From NCBI RefSeq assembly GCF_030695125.1, contig NZ_JAUYTP010000029.1, forward strand, positions 310,001 through 374,000: a stretch of 64,000 nt of DNA, given 5' to 3'. The position numbers and the translations under genes were made by a program. A model generated the notes under the pieces. The model saw only the letters and a program-made list of their open reading frames with translations. It searched no databases and had not been told where the DNA came from. This document shows positions 37,942 to 48,800 of this stretch, piece by piece (positions within the stretch are counted from its first letter, which is position 1; each line of letters opens with the position of its first letter). Source of the DNA: Allobosea sp. Lineage in GTDB: Bacteria > Pseudomonadota > Alphaproteobacteria > Rhizobiales > Beijerinckiaceae.

Positions 37942-38952
37942 ATGACGGCGGGCGCGTTCGGCACCATCGGCGTCATCGGCGCCGGCGCCTATGGCGCAGC
38001 GCTCGCTCTGGCCGCCGCCCGCGCCGGCCGGACCGTTTCACTCTGGGCCCGCGACGCCGCGACGATCGCGGCGATCGAACGGACCCGGCAGGCCCCGCGC
38101 CTGCCCGGCGTCGCGCTGCCCGCTGCCGTCACCGCGACGACCTCGCTGGCGGCGCTCGCCTCCACCGACGCGCTCCTGGTGACTGTGCCGACGCAGAGCC
38201 TGCGGCAGGTCTGCGAAAGGCTGGCGCAGATCCTGCCCGCCGGCCTGCCGGTGATCTCCGCCGCCAAGGGCATCGAGCAGGCGACCGGCCTGTTCACCAC
38301 GCAGGTGATCGCGCAGGCCTGTCCGGGCGCGACCCCTGCGATCCTGTCGGGCCCGAGCTTCGCCGCCGATATCGGGCTGGGTCTGCCCACAGCGGTGACG
38401 CTCGCCGCGCAGGATCCCGGTCTCGCCCAGGCCCTGGCCAAAGCGCTGAGTTCACCGGCCTTTCGCATCTATCACAGCGCCGATCCGCGCGGCGTCGAGA
38501 TCGGCGGCGCGGCCAAGAACGTGCTCGCCATCGCGGCGGGCATCGCGATCGGCCTGGGCTATGGCGAAAGCGCCCGCGCCGCGCTCGTGGCGCGGGGCTT
38601 CGCCGAACTGCGCCGCTTCGGCGCGGCCCATGGCGCGCAGGGTGAGACGCTGATGGGGCTGTCGGGGCTCGGCGACGTCGTGCTGAGCTGCGCCTCGCCG
38701 CAATCGCGCAACTTCGCCTTCGGTCTGGCGTTGGGTCAGGGGCGCAGCGTCGCCGACGCCGCGGGCGGCGCTCTGGCGGAAGGCGCCTTCACCGCCCAGA
38801 TACTGGCGCAGATGGCCCGACGCGGCGGGGTCGACATGCCGATCGCGGAAGCGGTCGCCGGCATCATCGACGGCACGATCGGCGTGCGCGAGGCGGTCAC
38901 CGGGCTGCTCGCCCGGCCGCTGCGGGCCGAACGGGAACGGGAGAGCGAGTGA
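37942..38952 (+). CDS. gpsA: NAD(P)-dependent glycerol-3-phosphate dehydrogenase
   Basis: 336 residues. It reduces dihydroxyacetone phosphate to sn-glycerol 3-phosphate for phospholipid synthesis. The Rossmann start is GVIGAGAYGAALA. SAAKGIEQ, LSGPSFAADI and the catalytic Lys in GAAKNVLAIAAGIA are conserved. It starts immediately after the tsaD stop and ends by overlapping the next small gene by one base, so the three are one operon. Confidence 0.95.
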   Translation: MTAGAFGTIGVIGAGAYGAALALAAARAGRTVSLWARDAATIAAIERTRQAPRLPGVALPAAVTATTSLAALASTDALLVTVPTQSLRQVCERLAQILPAGLPVISAAKGIEQATGLFTTQVIAQACPGATPAILSGPSFAADIGLGLPTAVTLAAQDPGLAQALAKALSSPAFRIYHSADPRGVEIGGAAKNVLAIAAGIAIGLGYGESARAALVARGFAELRRFGAAHGAQGETLMGLSGLGDVVLSCASPQSRNFAFGLALGQGRSVADAAGGALAEGAFTAQILAQMARRGGVDMPIAEAVAGIIDGTIGVREAVTGLLARPLRAERERESE

Positions 38953-39278
38953 TGGCGGGCGACTGGTCTGATCTGACGAAGCGGGTGGCGCGCGGCATCG
39001 CCGAGGTGCGCAAGACGACCGGCTCGGACCTCGTCGCCGAGAGCGAGCCCGTGCCGCTGGCGGGGCGCCTGGCCCAGCCGGTGATCCAGCATCGCCGCCG
39101 CCGCGCGGAGGGCACGCATCGCTTCGTGCTGATCCTGCCCTTCGGCGAGGCCGAAGTCCGCGTCGAGCTCGAGCCGCAGGACTACGCCGCGCTGACCCGC
39201 GAGATGGTCCGCTTCTGGAACGTGCAGGGGCCGGAGGCCTCCAAGCCGCCGGTGCCGCAGGCCGACGAGGGCGAGTAG
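38952..39278 (+). CDS. small hypothetical protein in the tsaD-gpsA operon
   Basis: 108 residues, MAGDWSDLTKRVARGIAEVRKTTG…, soluble and charged, with a beta-strand core (HRFVLILPFGEAEVRVELEPQDYAALTREMVRFWN). The ATG overlaps the gpsA stop (TGATG). I do not recognise a family. In many relatives a YciI-like gene sits between gpsA and the EVE gene; this protein does not look like YciI. Confidence 0.7.
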   Translation: MAGDWSDLTKRVARGIAEVRKTTGSDLVAESEPVPLAGRLAQPVIQHRRRRAEGTHRFVLILPFGEAEVRVELEPQDYAALTREMVRFWNVQGPEASKPPVPQADEGE

Positions 39279-39358
39279 GCAATCGGCAGTAGGCAGTAGG
39301 CAGTAGCGCCGGATTTCGGTATCGACGACCCACTGCCCACTGCCCACTGCCCACTGCC
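39279..39358. repeat. GGCAGTA / CCCACTG tandem repeats in inverted arrangement
   Basis: Left: GGCAGTA units from 39281 onward, about three. Right: CACTGCC units from about 39331 to 39357, about four. The right array is the near-complement of the left with one mismatch per 7-base unit, so the spacer RNA could fold into an interrupted hairpin just before the EVE gene. Confidence 0.75.
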
Positions 39359-39370
39359 GAGAACCGTCCC

Positions 39371-39778
39371 ATGGCCCATTGGCTCGTCAAATCCGAACCC
39401 TCGAAATGGTCCTGGGACCAGCAGGTCGCGGCCGGCGCGGCCGGCACGCATTGGGACGGCGTCAAGAACCACACCGCCAAGCTCAACCTGATGGGCATGA
39501 AGCGGGGCGAGCAGGTCTTCTTCTACCATTCCAATGAGGGGCTCGAGGTCGTCGGCATCGTCGAGGTGATCAAGGAAGCCTATATCTGGATCCCCGGCGA
39601 GCCCTGGGTCCTGGTCGATTTCAAGGCCGTGAAGCCCCTGCCGAAGCCGGTGACGCTGGCGCAGGTCAAGGCCGAGCCGAAGCTCGCCGAGATGTCGCTG
39701 GTGAAATCCTTCCGCCTCTCGGTCCAGCCGGTCACCGACGCCGAATGGGACATCGTCTGCAGGATGGGCGGGCTGTAA
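39371..39778 (+). CDS. EVE domain protein
   Basis: A 135-residue single EVE domain (PUA-like; thymocyte nuclear protein 1 family), which in characterised members binds modified bases. The start MAHWLVKSEPSKWSWDQQ and WDGVKNHTAKLNLMGMKRGEQVFFYHSNEG carry the aromatic cage and the conserved K-N. It lies downstream of gpsA as in many Rhizobiales. Confidence 0.93.
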   Translation: MAHWLVKSEPSKWSWDQQVAAGAAGTHWDGVKNHTAKLNLMGMKRGEQVFFYHSNEGLEVVGIVEVIKEAYIWIPGEPWVLVDFKAVKPLPKPVTLAQVKAEPKLAEMSLVKSFRLSVQPVTDAEWDIVCRMGGL

Positions 39779-39819
39779 GCCGCCCTCATCAACCGGGTTT
39801 TCTCGGAGCCGGCCTGCCC

Positions 39820-40947
39820 CTAGGGGTAGTGATGGCCGTAGTCGGGATGCGCCCGCAGAGCCTGCGGACGATAAGGCCGCTGCTCGTCGAGGATCGGCAC
39901 AGCGGGCGCCTTGAAGCGCGGCGGCACGGTGCGGAACACCGGCCGCCCTGCCTGCGAGGGCGTGGGTGGGATGAAGGCCTCCCGCGTGCCCGGCGTGAAC
40001 GGAATCCAGCCGCTCCTGAGCTGGTCGTGCTGCTTCCCGAGCGGGTCCGGCGCCAGCGATGCCGGCAGGGCGGGGTCGACGATCAGCGGCTGCGGAATCG
40101 TGGTCGCCTCGGTCAGCATCCAGTCCAGCGTGATGTCGGACAGGCCCATCTTCAGCCCGTAGCCGCCGCCGACATCGGTGTGGACGCCGGCGAACCAGAT
40201 TTGCTTGATCCGGTCGGGATTCGCCGCATCCTCCTCCCACAGTTCCGGCGCGAAGGTCTTGCGGTTCTCGTCGATCGCCAGCGCCTGGCGGCCATGGGGC
40301 ACGCCCTTGTTCAGCCGGTTGTTGTTGAAGCTGTGCCGGCCGAGCGTGAAGCCGTTCAGCCCCTTGACGCCGAGCGCCCGCACCGTGTCCCAGACGCCGA
40401 CGAAGGTCGGCGGCAGTTCCTCCGAGCCGTAGCGCCGCCGGAATGCGTCGGCGGCCTCGTTGCGCCTCGCCTCGTCGCGCTCCTGATAGACGCTTTTCAC
40501 CGCCTCCTCGGCGATGGCGCGGACCTCGTGGGCGAGGCTGCGCTGCAGCTCGCTCCAGCCGGTGAGCTTCGGCAGGCCGGGCGGCACGCCGCACAGGCCG
40601 ATGGCGCCGCCGAGGCTGCGCACCGTATAGGCACCCCGGCTGAAGCCGAACAGGAAGACCTGGTCGCCGGGCTCGTAGCTCAGCAGCAGCGCCGTGTAGC
40701 AGTCGACGATGTTGGTGGTGATGCCGTAGCCCGTGGCCTGCGACAGGATGTTGAGGGCGCGCCGGAACGGCCCCGGCTTCTCGCCGTCGGGATGGGCGCC
40801 CAGCCCCGGATCGTAGAAGCAGACCTGGCGCGCCGGATCGACGTCGCGGGTGTGCTTGTAGAGCCGGTAGACATTCGTCCAGTTGATCGGGTTGTCGCCG
40901 CCGGCCTGCCCCGTGCCGTCCGAGAAGATGCAGATGTTTTTGGACAT
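39820..40947 (-). CDS. DUF2235 alpha/beta-hydrolase (Tle1-like lipase family)
   Basis: 375 residues. The N-terminal FSDGTGQAGGDNPINWTNVYRLY is the DUF2235 mark. The nucleophile Ser is S103 in FGFSRGAYTVR. A catalytic Asp is in GVWDTVRAL and the His in WFAGVHTDVGGGY. Family members include type VI secretion phospholipases, but no T6SS or VgrG gene is nearby and no signal peptide is seen, so a cytosolic hydrolase is equally possible. The C-terminus is Pro-rich. It is divergent from acs. Confidence 0.9.
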   Translation of the reverse strand: MSKNICIFSDGTGQAGGDNPINWTNVYRLYKHTRDVDPARQVCFYDPGLGAHPDGEKPGPFRRALNILSQATGYGITTNIVDCYTALLLSYEPGDQVFLFGFSRGAYTVRSLGGAIGLCGVPPGLPKLTGWSELQRSLAHEVRAIAEEAVKSVYQERDEARRNEAADAFRRRYGSEELPPTFVGVWDTVRALGVKGLNGFTLGRHSFNNNRLNKGVPHGRQALAIDENRKTFAPELWEEDAANPDRIKQIWFAGVHTDVGGGYGLKMGLSDITLDWMLTEATTIPQPLIVDPALPASLAPDPLGKQHDQLRSGWIPFTPGTREAFIPPTPSQAGRPVFRTVPPRFKAPAVPILDEQRPYRPQALRAHPDYGHHYP

Positions 40948-41168
40948 GATCCGCCCCCGAAGTCTGCTCCGGCGATGCTAGCGCATCCCCGCTCAAACAC
41001 AATCATGGGTTGCGTTCTGGGGGCGGGGATGGGGGCCTCTCCCCCGAAAGTGCGAGGCCGCGCGTCTTGCTGCGCCGCGCCATGGCTCTATGATGCCGAC
41101 GGAGAAGAAGAGGCCCGGACGTGCGCGTCCGCATCGCCGCAAGGCCCAAGTCTGGGGAACCGCCTGCC

Positions 41169-43118
<1,950 letters not shown>

Positions 43119-43822
43119 GCGGTCTCGGACCCACCAGGTCATCCCGGGCGGGGGCAACAAAAGCCCTGGCCCGGAAAGACGCGGTGGCGAGAGCGTGCAG
43201 CGCTTTCACGAAAACCACGCCGTCATCCCGGACAAGCTGCGAAGCAGCGCAGCTCCGGGATCCATCGTAAGGCTCCGGAGCCCTCCGATGGATCCCGGGG
43301 CAGGGCCGGGATGACGGTGTGTTTCCGGTGAAACCCGCGATGCCCCGACGCCGGGCATAGCGGAGACGGCTTATCCCCGCCGTCCGCACCCATGCCTAAG
43401 CTCCCCCCGTTCCGCCCGACCAAGGGGGCTGTCGCGAGGCATCGTGCGGCCGGGCGGAATGCGGTGTTCGGGAGGAGCGGCCCTCGCAAGGCCGGCGCCC
43501 GGAGGGGCTGCTCGTCGCCGGGGCCTTCAGCCATCCCGGTCGTGACCGACCTTAATCGGCGGCGAGCGAAACCACAGAGAACCGCGCGCGGAGCCGGACG
43601 GCGGGCAGCCCGCCGCCTCGACACTCGACATCGACACTCGACATCGGCACGCGGCCCAAGCCGCCGCGCCGCCCGGCTCCGCGCACCCCATTGGGGATGT
43701 GAGTGAAGCGAAACCCTGCGGCGGGAGCCGGTCGGGGGTTTGGGTATGGGCGGCAGTGGATCAGGCTGCGCTTCCGGCCGGGAAAATAGCGATCTCGACA
43801 GGTGCTTGTTCGACCCTTCGCG
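43119..43822. other. 704-base GC-rich non-coding stretch at the edge of the accessory island
   Basis: Contains a family B half-copy (near 43138), the full copy at 43221-43316, and a 13-bp direct repeat CGACACTCGACAT at 43619-43644. No tRNA, tmRNA or convincing gene was found on either strand; a short open frame at 43392-43706 is low-complexity Arg/Ala/Pro and rejected. Composition changes sharply to AT-richer sequence after about 43830. Confidence 0.6.
43221..43316. repeat. palindromic intergenic repeat, family B, copy 4
   Basis: CGTCATCCCGGACAAGC on the left, GGGATCCATCG facing CGATGGATCCCGG, GCCGGGATGACG on the right. Confidence 0.9.
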
Positions 43823-45028
43823 CTATCGGCGGCGGCCACCAAGTGTGAAAATTTCGGCAGAGTTCGTTTGATTTGAATCAGAAGCTTCCCTAATTTTTGG
43901 ACGCATGCGCACCAAATTATCCGGCGCGGGTTCGAAATAAGCTCCTGCAATACCTGTCAACGATACAATATCCGCCCTCGAAATTCCGATATCTCGGACA
44001 AGCTCATCACGGGTGACAATATTATCTCCGAGCATCATCTCGATAGAGTCTTTCAGATTTTGAGGTTTCTCAATTTCCAATACGTCATCAAGCGGCTCTC
44101 TGGAACGCCACTTCCGATAGCTATAGTACTGCCAAAGACGGCGCTCGTAATCGTGCGAAAATTTGTCAAGATTGGCCAATCTCTTAATCTGAGCAGCCAC
44201 CGAGACCTTCCATTTCGATTTCACAGAAAGCATCGCATCAAGAGAAAGAGAATATATATCATCTTCATAAGCTTCAGCAGGAAGCAAAAATGCTCCAGCG
44301 AACATCATCGCTTGCTCTTCAATAAGCTTGAAATTCTCCTGTAGATCTTTTTGATTGACCGCCTTATGAAGTACAATATGCGCTAGCTCATGAGCCGCGT
44401 CCAGTCTCCGTCGAACGCCAACCCGCTTATCCTGAGCAAGAAGCATATAGGGACGTTCTTTCAGGAAAGACCATCTCGACAAACCATCCAGCTTCGGCGA
44501 CCCAATCTGGTCTTCCGCCACAACGATTCCAGCATTCTCAATTACAAGAAGAAGATCATCAATTGGCCCGTCACCAATATCCCAATGATCACGCAACGAA
44601 TTGGCAGCAAATTCAATATCCTCTTTCCTTAAGCTTAAAAAATCATGACCCTCCATTAAGTCCGGAATATCGACGTCAGGTAGCTCAATATGATTAGAAA
44701 TGGCCTCTTCAATAGCCTCGACGAAGCCAAGGCGTGCTCTAGCCTTGGCCCTCATCAACTCAAGTTCTCCTACGAGTGACCTGAAAAATGAAGCCGAGTG
44801 TTCTTGCTCCAACGGCTTGAAAAACCAGCTTGTCTCGACCTGGAGCGCATCGGCCAGACGCGGAAGCACCGCCGGCTCCGGCCGTTGCGACTGATCTTCG
44901 TTTTCCCATTTCGAAATCGTCGGCGGCACGCGATCGATTAAGCTCGCGAGTTCACCTTGCCGCATCGCACGTGCTTCGCGGGCCATCTTCAAACGGCTCG
45001 GCACGAATCCTTCAACACCCGCGGGCAT
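43823..45028 (-). CDS. XRE-type HTH / ImmA-IrrE metallopeptidase regulator
   Basis: 401 residues. An XRE helix-turn-helix (about 12-66, MRQGELASLIDRVPPTISKWEN) is followed by a linker. The ImmA/IrrE (COG2856) zinc peptidase carries HELAH at 213-217 and the third ligand Glu in LIEEQAMMFAGAFLLP (about 237-250), so it looks catalytically intact. The C-terminal third is an extra helical region ending in basic residues. Codon use is AT-richer than all neighbours, pointing to recent acquisition. It lies 57 bases after the unknown gene upstream. Such proteins relieve repression by cutting a repressor, or serve as toxin or sensor in defence and mobile modules. Confidence 0.88.
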   Translation of the reverse strand: MPAGVEGFVPSRLKMAREARAMRQGELASLIDRVPPTISKWENEDQSQRPEPAVLPRLADALQVETSWFFKPLEQEHSASFFRSLVGELELMRAKARARLGFVEAIEEAISNHIELPDVDIPDLMEGHDFLSLRKEDIEFAANSLRDHWDIGDGPIDDLLLVIENAGIVVAEDQIGSPKLDGLSRWSFLKERPYMLLAQDKRVGVRRRLDAAHELAHIVLHKAVNQKDLQENFKLIEEQAMMFAGAFLLPAEAYEDDIYSLSLDAMLSVKSKWKVSVAAQIKRLANLDKFSHDYERRLWQYYSYRKWRSREPLDDVLEIEKPQNLKDSIEMMLGDNIVTRDELVRDIGISRADIVSLTGIAGAYFEPAPDNLVRMRPKIREASDSNQTNSAEIFTLGGRRR

Positions 45029-45085
45029 AGATCACTCCCACGCACCCTTCGGTCCAATCTTGAGGACCGCATAGTTTGCGTTCCA

Positions 45086-45784
45086 TTAACCCTGCTTCGG
45101 CGCCAGAGGTTTCACCCTCACTTTAAGCTTTTTGCGTTCGAGAACACGGCGCTTTGGCATCTTGCCTTCAGAAACCTTGTCGCGCAGCAGCCGAATCAAG
45201 TATTCAAGGCTCCATTGATAGTAGGTGCCTTTAAGGTTAGCCGACGGCACCATCAACCCCATATATAGGGGAGTATCCGGCGCTTTAACGGACGATTCAA
45301 CGACTACCAAAGCGCCGAATGCGCCTTTGGGAATTACGGTTGATACCGAAGCTTTGGAATCGCCGAAGAGAGATGTCTGTGGATTTAAAGCAGCGTTGCG
45401 GGCCACAAGGCTGTGTACGTAATTTCCTCGACTTCTAAGGCGGCGTGCCGAGCGGTTCGTTTGTCGATCAACCACTCCCAAGCTGATAGAAAACGCTCCA
45501 ACCCTAGCAATCGGGTAACTCCATGTTGGCGGCAAAGTCGTTCCCGTGCTGGCAACCATACCGGCGCTCGTCGCCGCTCTTCGGAAAGCATCATCCATTA
45601 AAGCGCGACGCAGGCTGCCCCGTGCATGAATCATGGGACGGTTACGGCCGGGCACTGCTCGTGCCGAATCCGCGAATGACACGGTCAGATTTTCAGCGAC
45701 GCTCTGGAAAAACGCGAGCAGCTGAGCGGGGCTCTCCCGTCGCATCAGCAATTCCAAAGCCGCGTGCCTGCTGTGAGATCCCAC
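45086..45784 (-). CDS. unknown protein, first gene of the XRE-ImmA/IrrE island operon
   Basis: 232 residues from GTG 45784. I chose this start because AAAGGGG lies 7 bases upstream; the ATG at 45820 overlaps the predicted promoter. There is no signal peptide or membrane segment. A helical N-terminus (HAALELLMRRESPAQLLAFFQSVAENLTV) leads to a middle part rich in beta strands (VGAFSISLGVVDRQTN, AFGALVVVESSVKAPDTPLYMGLMVPSANLKGTYYQWSLEYLIRLLRDKV). The C-terminus is strongly basic (KRRVLERKKLKVRVKPLAPK). No known catalytic motif is visible and I do not recognise the family. The operon suggests it is the effector or the target of the peptidase partner. Confidence 0.72.
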   Translation of the reverse strand: MGSHSRHAALELLMRRESPAQLLAFFQSVAENLTVSFADSARAVPGRNRPMIHARGSLRRALMDDAFRRAATSAGMVASTGTTLPPTWSYPIARVGAFSISLGVVDRQTNRSARRLRSRGNYVHSLVARNAALNPQTSLFGDSKASVSTVIPKGAFGALVVVESSVKAPDTPLYMGLMVPSANLKGTYYQWSLEYLIRLLRDKVSEGKMPKRRVLERKKLKVRVKPLAPKQG

Positions 45785-45800
45785 CGAAACGCCCCTTTCG

Positions 45801-45825
45801 GATAAATGACATTGCAACATTTATC
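45801..45825 (-). promoter_or_regulatory. inverted-repeat operator over the island promoter
   Basis: Arms GATAAATG (45801-45808) and CATTTATC (45818-45825), perfect, 9-bp spacer. On the minus strand the right arm supplies a -10 (GATAAA) 16 bases after a -35 TTGACG. Binding there would block transcription; the co-encoded XRE protein is the natural candidate. Confidence 0.6.
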
Positions 45826-45877
45826 TTTCGTAAGGGTGGGGCGTCAAGTCATTTCGGTGATTGTGGCTGCCCTACCC

Positions 45878-48800
45878 TTACTCCGCCGCCAACCTCGGCG
45901 GCGGCAGCGGCAGCTTCATCTGCGCCGCCCCCGCCTCCCCCGCCGCCGCATGCCCGTGCTCCGGCATCGCCTCCCACAGGCTTTCATCCTCCGCCTTGCT
46001 GAAGAAGCGGCCGAAGAGCCAGGACGTGCCCTTCGAGAGATCGTCCATCACCGCGTAGAAGGACGGCACGAAGACGAGGCTGAGCACGGTCGAGACGAGC
46101 AGGCCGCCGATCACCGCGATCGCCATCGGCGCGCGGAACTCGCCGCCATCGCCGACGCCATAGGCTGAAGGGGCCATGCCGGCCGCCATCGCGATCGTCG
46201 TCATCACGATCGGCCGCGCCCGCTTGCGCCCGGCTTCCAGCAGGGCGGTGCGGCGGTCCTTGCCGCGGCCCTCCTCCTCGACCGCGAAATCGACCAGCAT
46301 GATCGCGTTCTTGGTGACGATGCCCATCAGCATCAGCAGGCCGATATAGACCGGCATCGACACCGGCTTGCCGGTCGCCAGCAGCGCGATGACCACCCCG
46401 CCGAAGGAGAGCGGCAGCGAGAGCAGGATCGTGATCGGCTGAAAGACCGAGCCGAAGAGCAGGATCAGCACGGCCAGCACCAGCATCAGCCCGGTCGTCA
46501 TCGCCTGGATGAAGCCGGCGACGACCTCGCCCTGGATCTCGGCGTCGCCGGTGGCGGCGATCCAGACGCCCGGCGGCAGCCCGACCTCGCTGACGATCCG
46601 GTTGAAGGTCTCCTGCGCCGTGCCCAGTTCGAACCCGCGCTTGAGATCGGCGCCGATGGCGGCGCGGCGGACGCGGTCATAGCGGTCGATCGAGGACGGC
46701 CCCTCGCCGAAGCCGATCTCGGCCACGGCCGTGAGCGGAATCGAGACGCCGCTCGTATTGGTGACGCGCAGCGCCGCGATGTTGCGGATGTCGGCGCGGG
46801 CCGCCTCGTCGAGCTGCACGCGGATCGGCACCAGCCGGTCGCCGGCGTTGAACTTGGCGAGATTGGCGCCGACATCGCCGATGGTGGCGACGCGCACGGC
46901 CTCGGAGATCGCCTCGGGCGTGACGCCGAGGCTGGCGGCCGCCTCGAGCTTGGGCCGCACCGTCAATTCCGGACGCGACAGCGAGCCCGAGGTCGCGACG
47001 TTGAGATAGCCGTCGACCTTGCGCATCTTCGTCTCGATGCGGGCCACCGCCTCGTCCAGCGCCGCGCCGTCCTTGGAGAGGATCGAGAACGCCATCTCGC
47101 GCTCGCCGCGCTCGTTGACATACCAGGCGCGCACATCCGGCACGCTGGCGAGCTTCTCGGCGATGACGACCTTGAGGTCCTTCTGGCGGGCGGTGCGCTC
47201 CGACTTGGGCTTGAGCTTGATCGTCACGGCGGCGCGGCGCACCTCGCGCTGGCCGGTCGGCGAGGAGCCGCCGAGCACGAAGACCTGCGTCACCTCGGGG
47301 ATGGTGCGCAGCGCATCGACGATCTGGTCGGTGGTGACGCGGGTGTCCTCCAGCGTCGAGCCCGGCGGCAGCTCGACCGAGGCGACGACGCGCGAGGTGT
47401 CCTCGTCCGGAATGAAGCCGGTGGGCAGCAGCGTCGTGGCGTGGATCGAGCCCCAGAGGAAGGCGAAGCCCAGCACCAGCGTGACATAGGACATGTTGAA
47501 GGGGATCGTGCGCCAGCGCCCCGTGCCGTCGAAGCGCGGCAGCAGCGGCAGCCGCCTTGCGGCGATGGTCGCCTTGAGCAAGCCGACATAGCCGCGCATG
47601 ACGAGGCCGTCCTTGGCCTCCTCATGCTTCACCGGCTTCATCAGATAGGCCGCCATCATCGGCGTGATCAAGCGCGCCACCAGCAGCGAGAACAGCACCG
47701 CGACCGCGACCGTCAGGCCGAACTGGCGGAAATACTGGCCGGCGACGCCGCCCATGAACGACACCGGCGCGAAGATCGCGACGATCGTCAGAGTGATCGC
47801 GATGACCGCCAGCCCGATCTCGTCGGCCGCCTCCATCGCGGCGCGATAGGGCGATTTGCCCATCTTCATGTGCCGGACGATGTTCTCGATCTCGACGATG
47901 GCGTCGTCGACGAGGATGCCGGTGACCAGCGTGATCCCGAGCAGGCTGACGAGGTTGAGCGAGAAGCCCATCAGCTCCATCGCCCAGAAGGTCGGGATTG
48001 CCGAAAGCGGCAGCGCGATCGCGGTGATCAGCGTCGCCCGCCAGTTCTTCAGGAACAGGAAGACGACGAGCACGGCGAGCGCCGCGCCCTCCAGCAGCGT
48101 CGTCATCGCCGCCTTGTAGTTGCCATAGGTGTAGGCGACCGCGTCGTCGATGGGCTTCAGCGTGATGTCCGGGAAGCGCTTGTTCAGCTCGGCGATGCGG
48201 GCCGCGACGACCTCCTTCACCGAAAGCTCGCTCGAACCCTTCGCGCGGAAGACCGAGAAGGAGACGACCGGGCTCTTGTCGAGCCGGCCGAAGGAGCGCG
48301 GCTCGGAATTGCTGTCCTCGACGCGGCCGAGTTCCTTGAGCCTGACCTCGCGGCCGCCGCTCAGGATGATCTTGGTCTCGGCCAGTTCGGCGACGGTTCG
48401 CGCGCCCGCCAGCGTGCGGATTGCCTGCTCCTGCCCACCGACCTCGCCGCGCCCGCCGGCGAGATCGACATTGGTCGCGCGGATCTGGCGGTTGACCTCG
48501 CCGGCCGTGGTGCCGAGCGCCAGCAGCCGGTCGGGGTCGAGCGAGATGCGGATCTCGCGATCGACGCCGCCATAGCGGTCAACCCGGCCGACGCCCTTGA
48601 GGCCCTGCAGTTCGCGCGCGACGACGTCGTCGACATGCCAGGAGAGCTGTTCCAGCGTCATGCCGGCCGAGAAGGCGCCATAGCTCAGGATCGACTGCCC
48701 CTCGACATCGATGCGCTGGATGATCGGCTCGTCGATCGTGCGCGGCAGGTCGGCGCGGACCTTGGCGATCGCATCCTTGACGTCGTTGACGGCGCGGTCG

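Noticed and set aside
39279..39358. CRISPR-like array
   Set aside because: Units are 7 bases, contiguous and without spacers.
39820..40947. Type VI secretion effector module around the DUF2235 gene
   Set aside because: No VgrG, PAAR, immunity or structural T6SS gene lies nearby; only the hydrolase family can be claimed.
43392..43706. Possible 104-residue gene in the GC-rich stretch before the island
   Set aside because: Low-complexity Arg/Ala/Pro/Gly composition, no ribosome site, spans a direct repeat.
43119..43830. tRNA or tmRNA attachment site at the island border
   Set aside because: No cloverleaf, CCA-type acceptor or tag-encoding sequence was found by eye, and no direct repeat was found at the other border.
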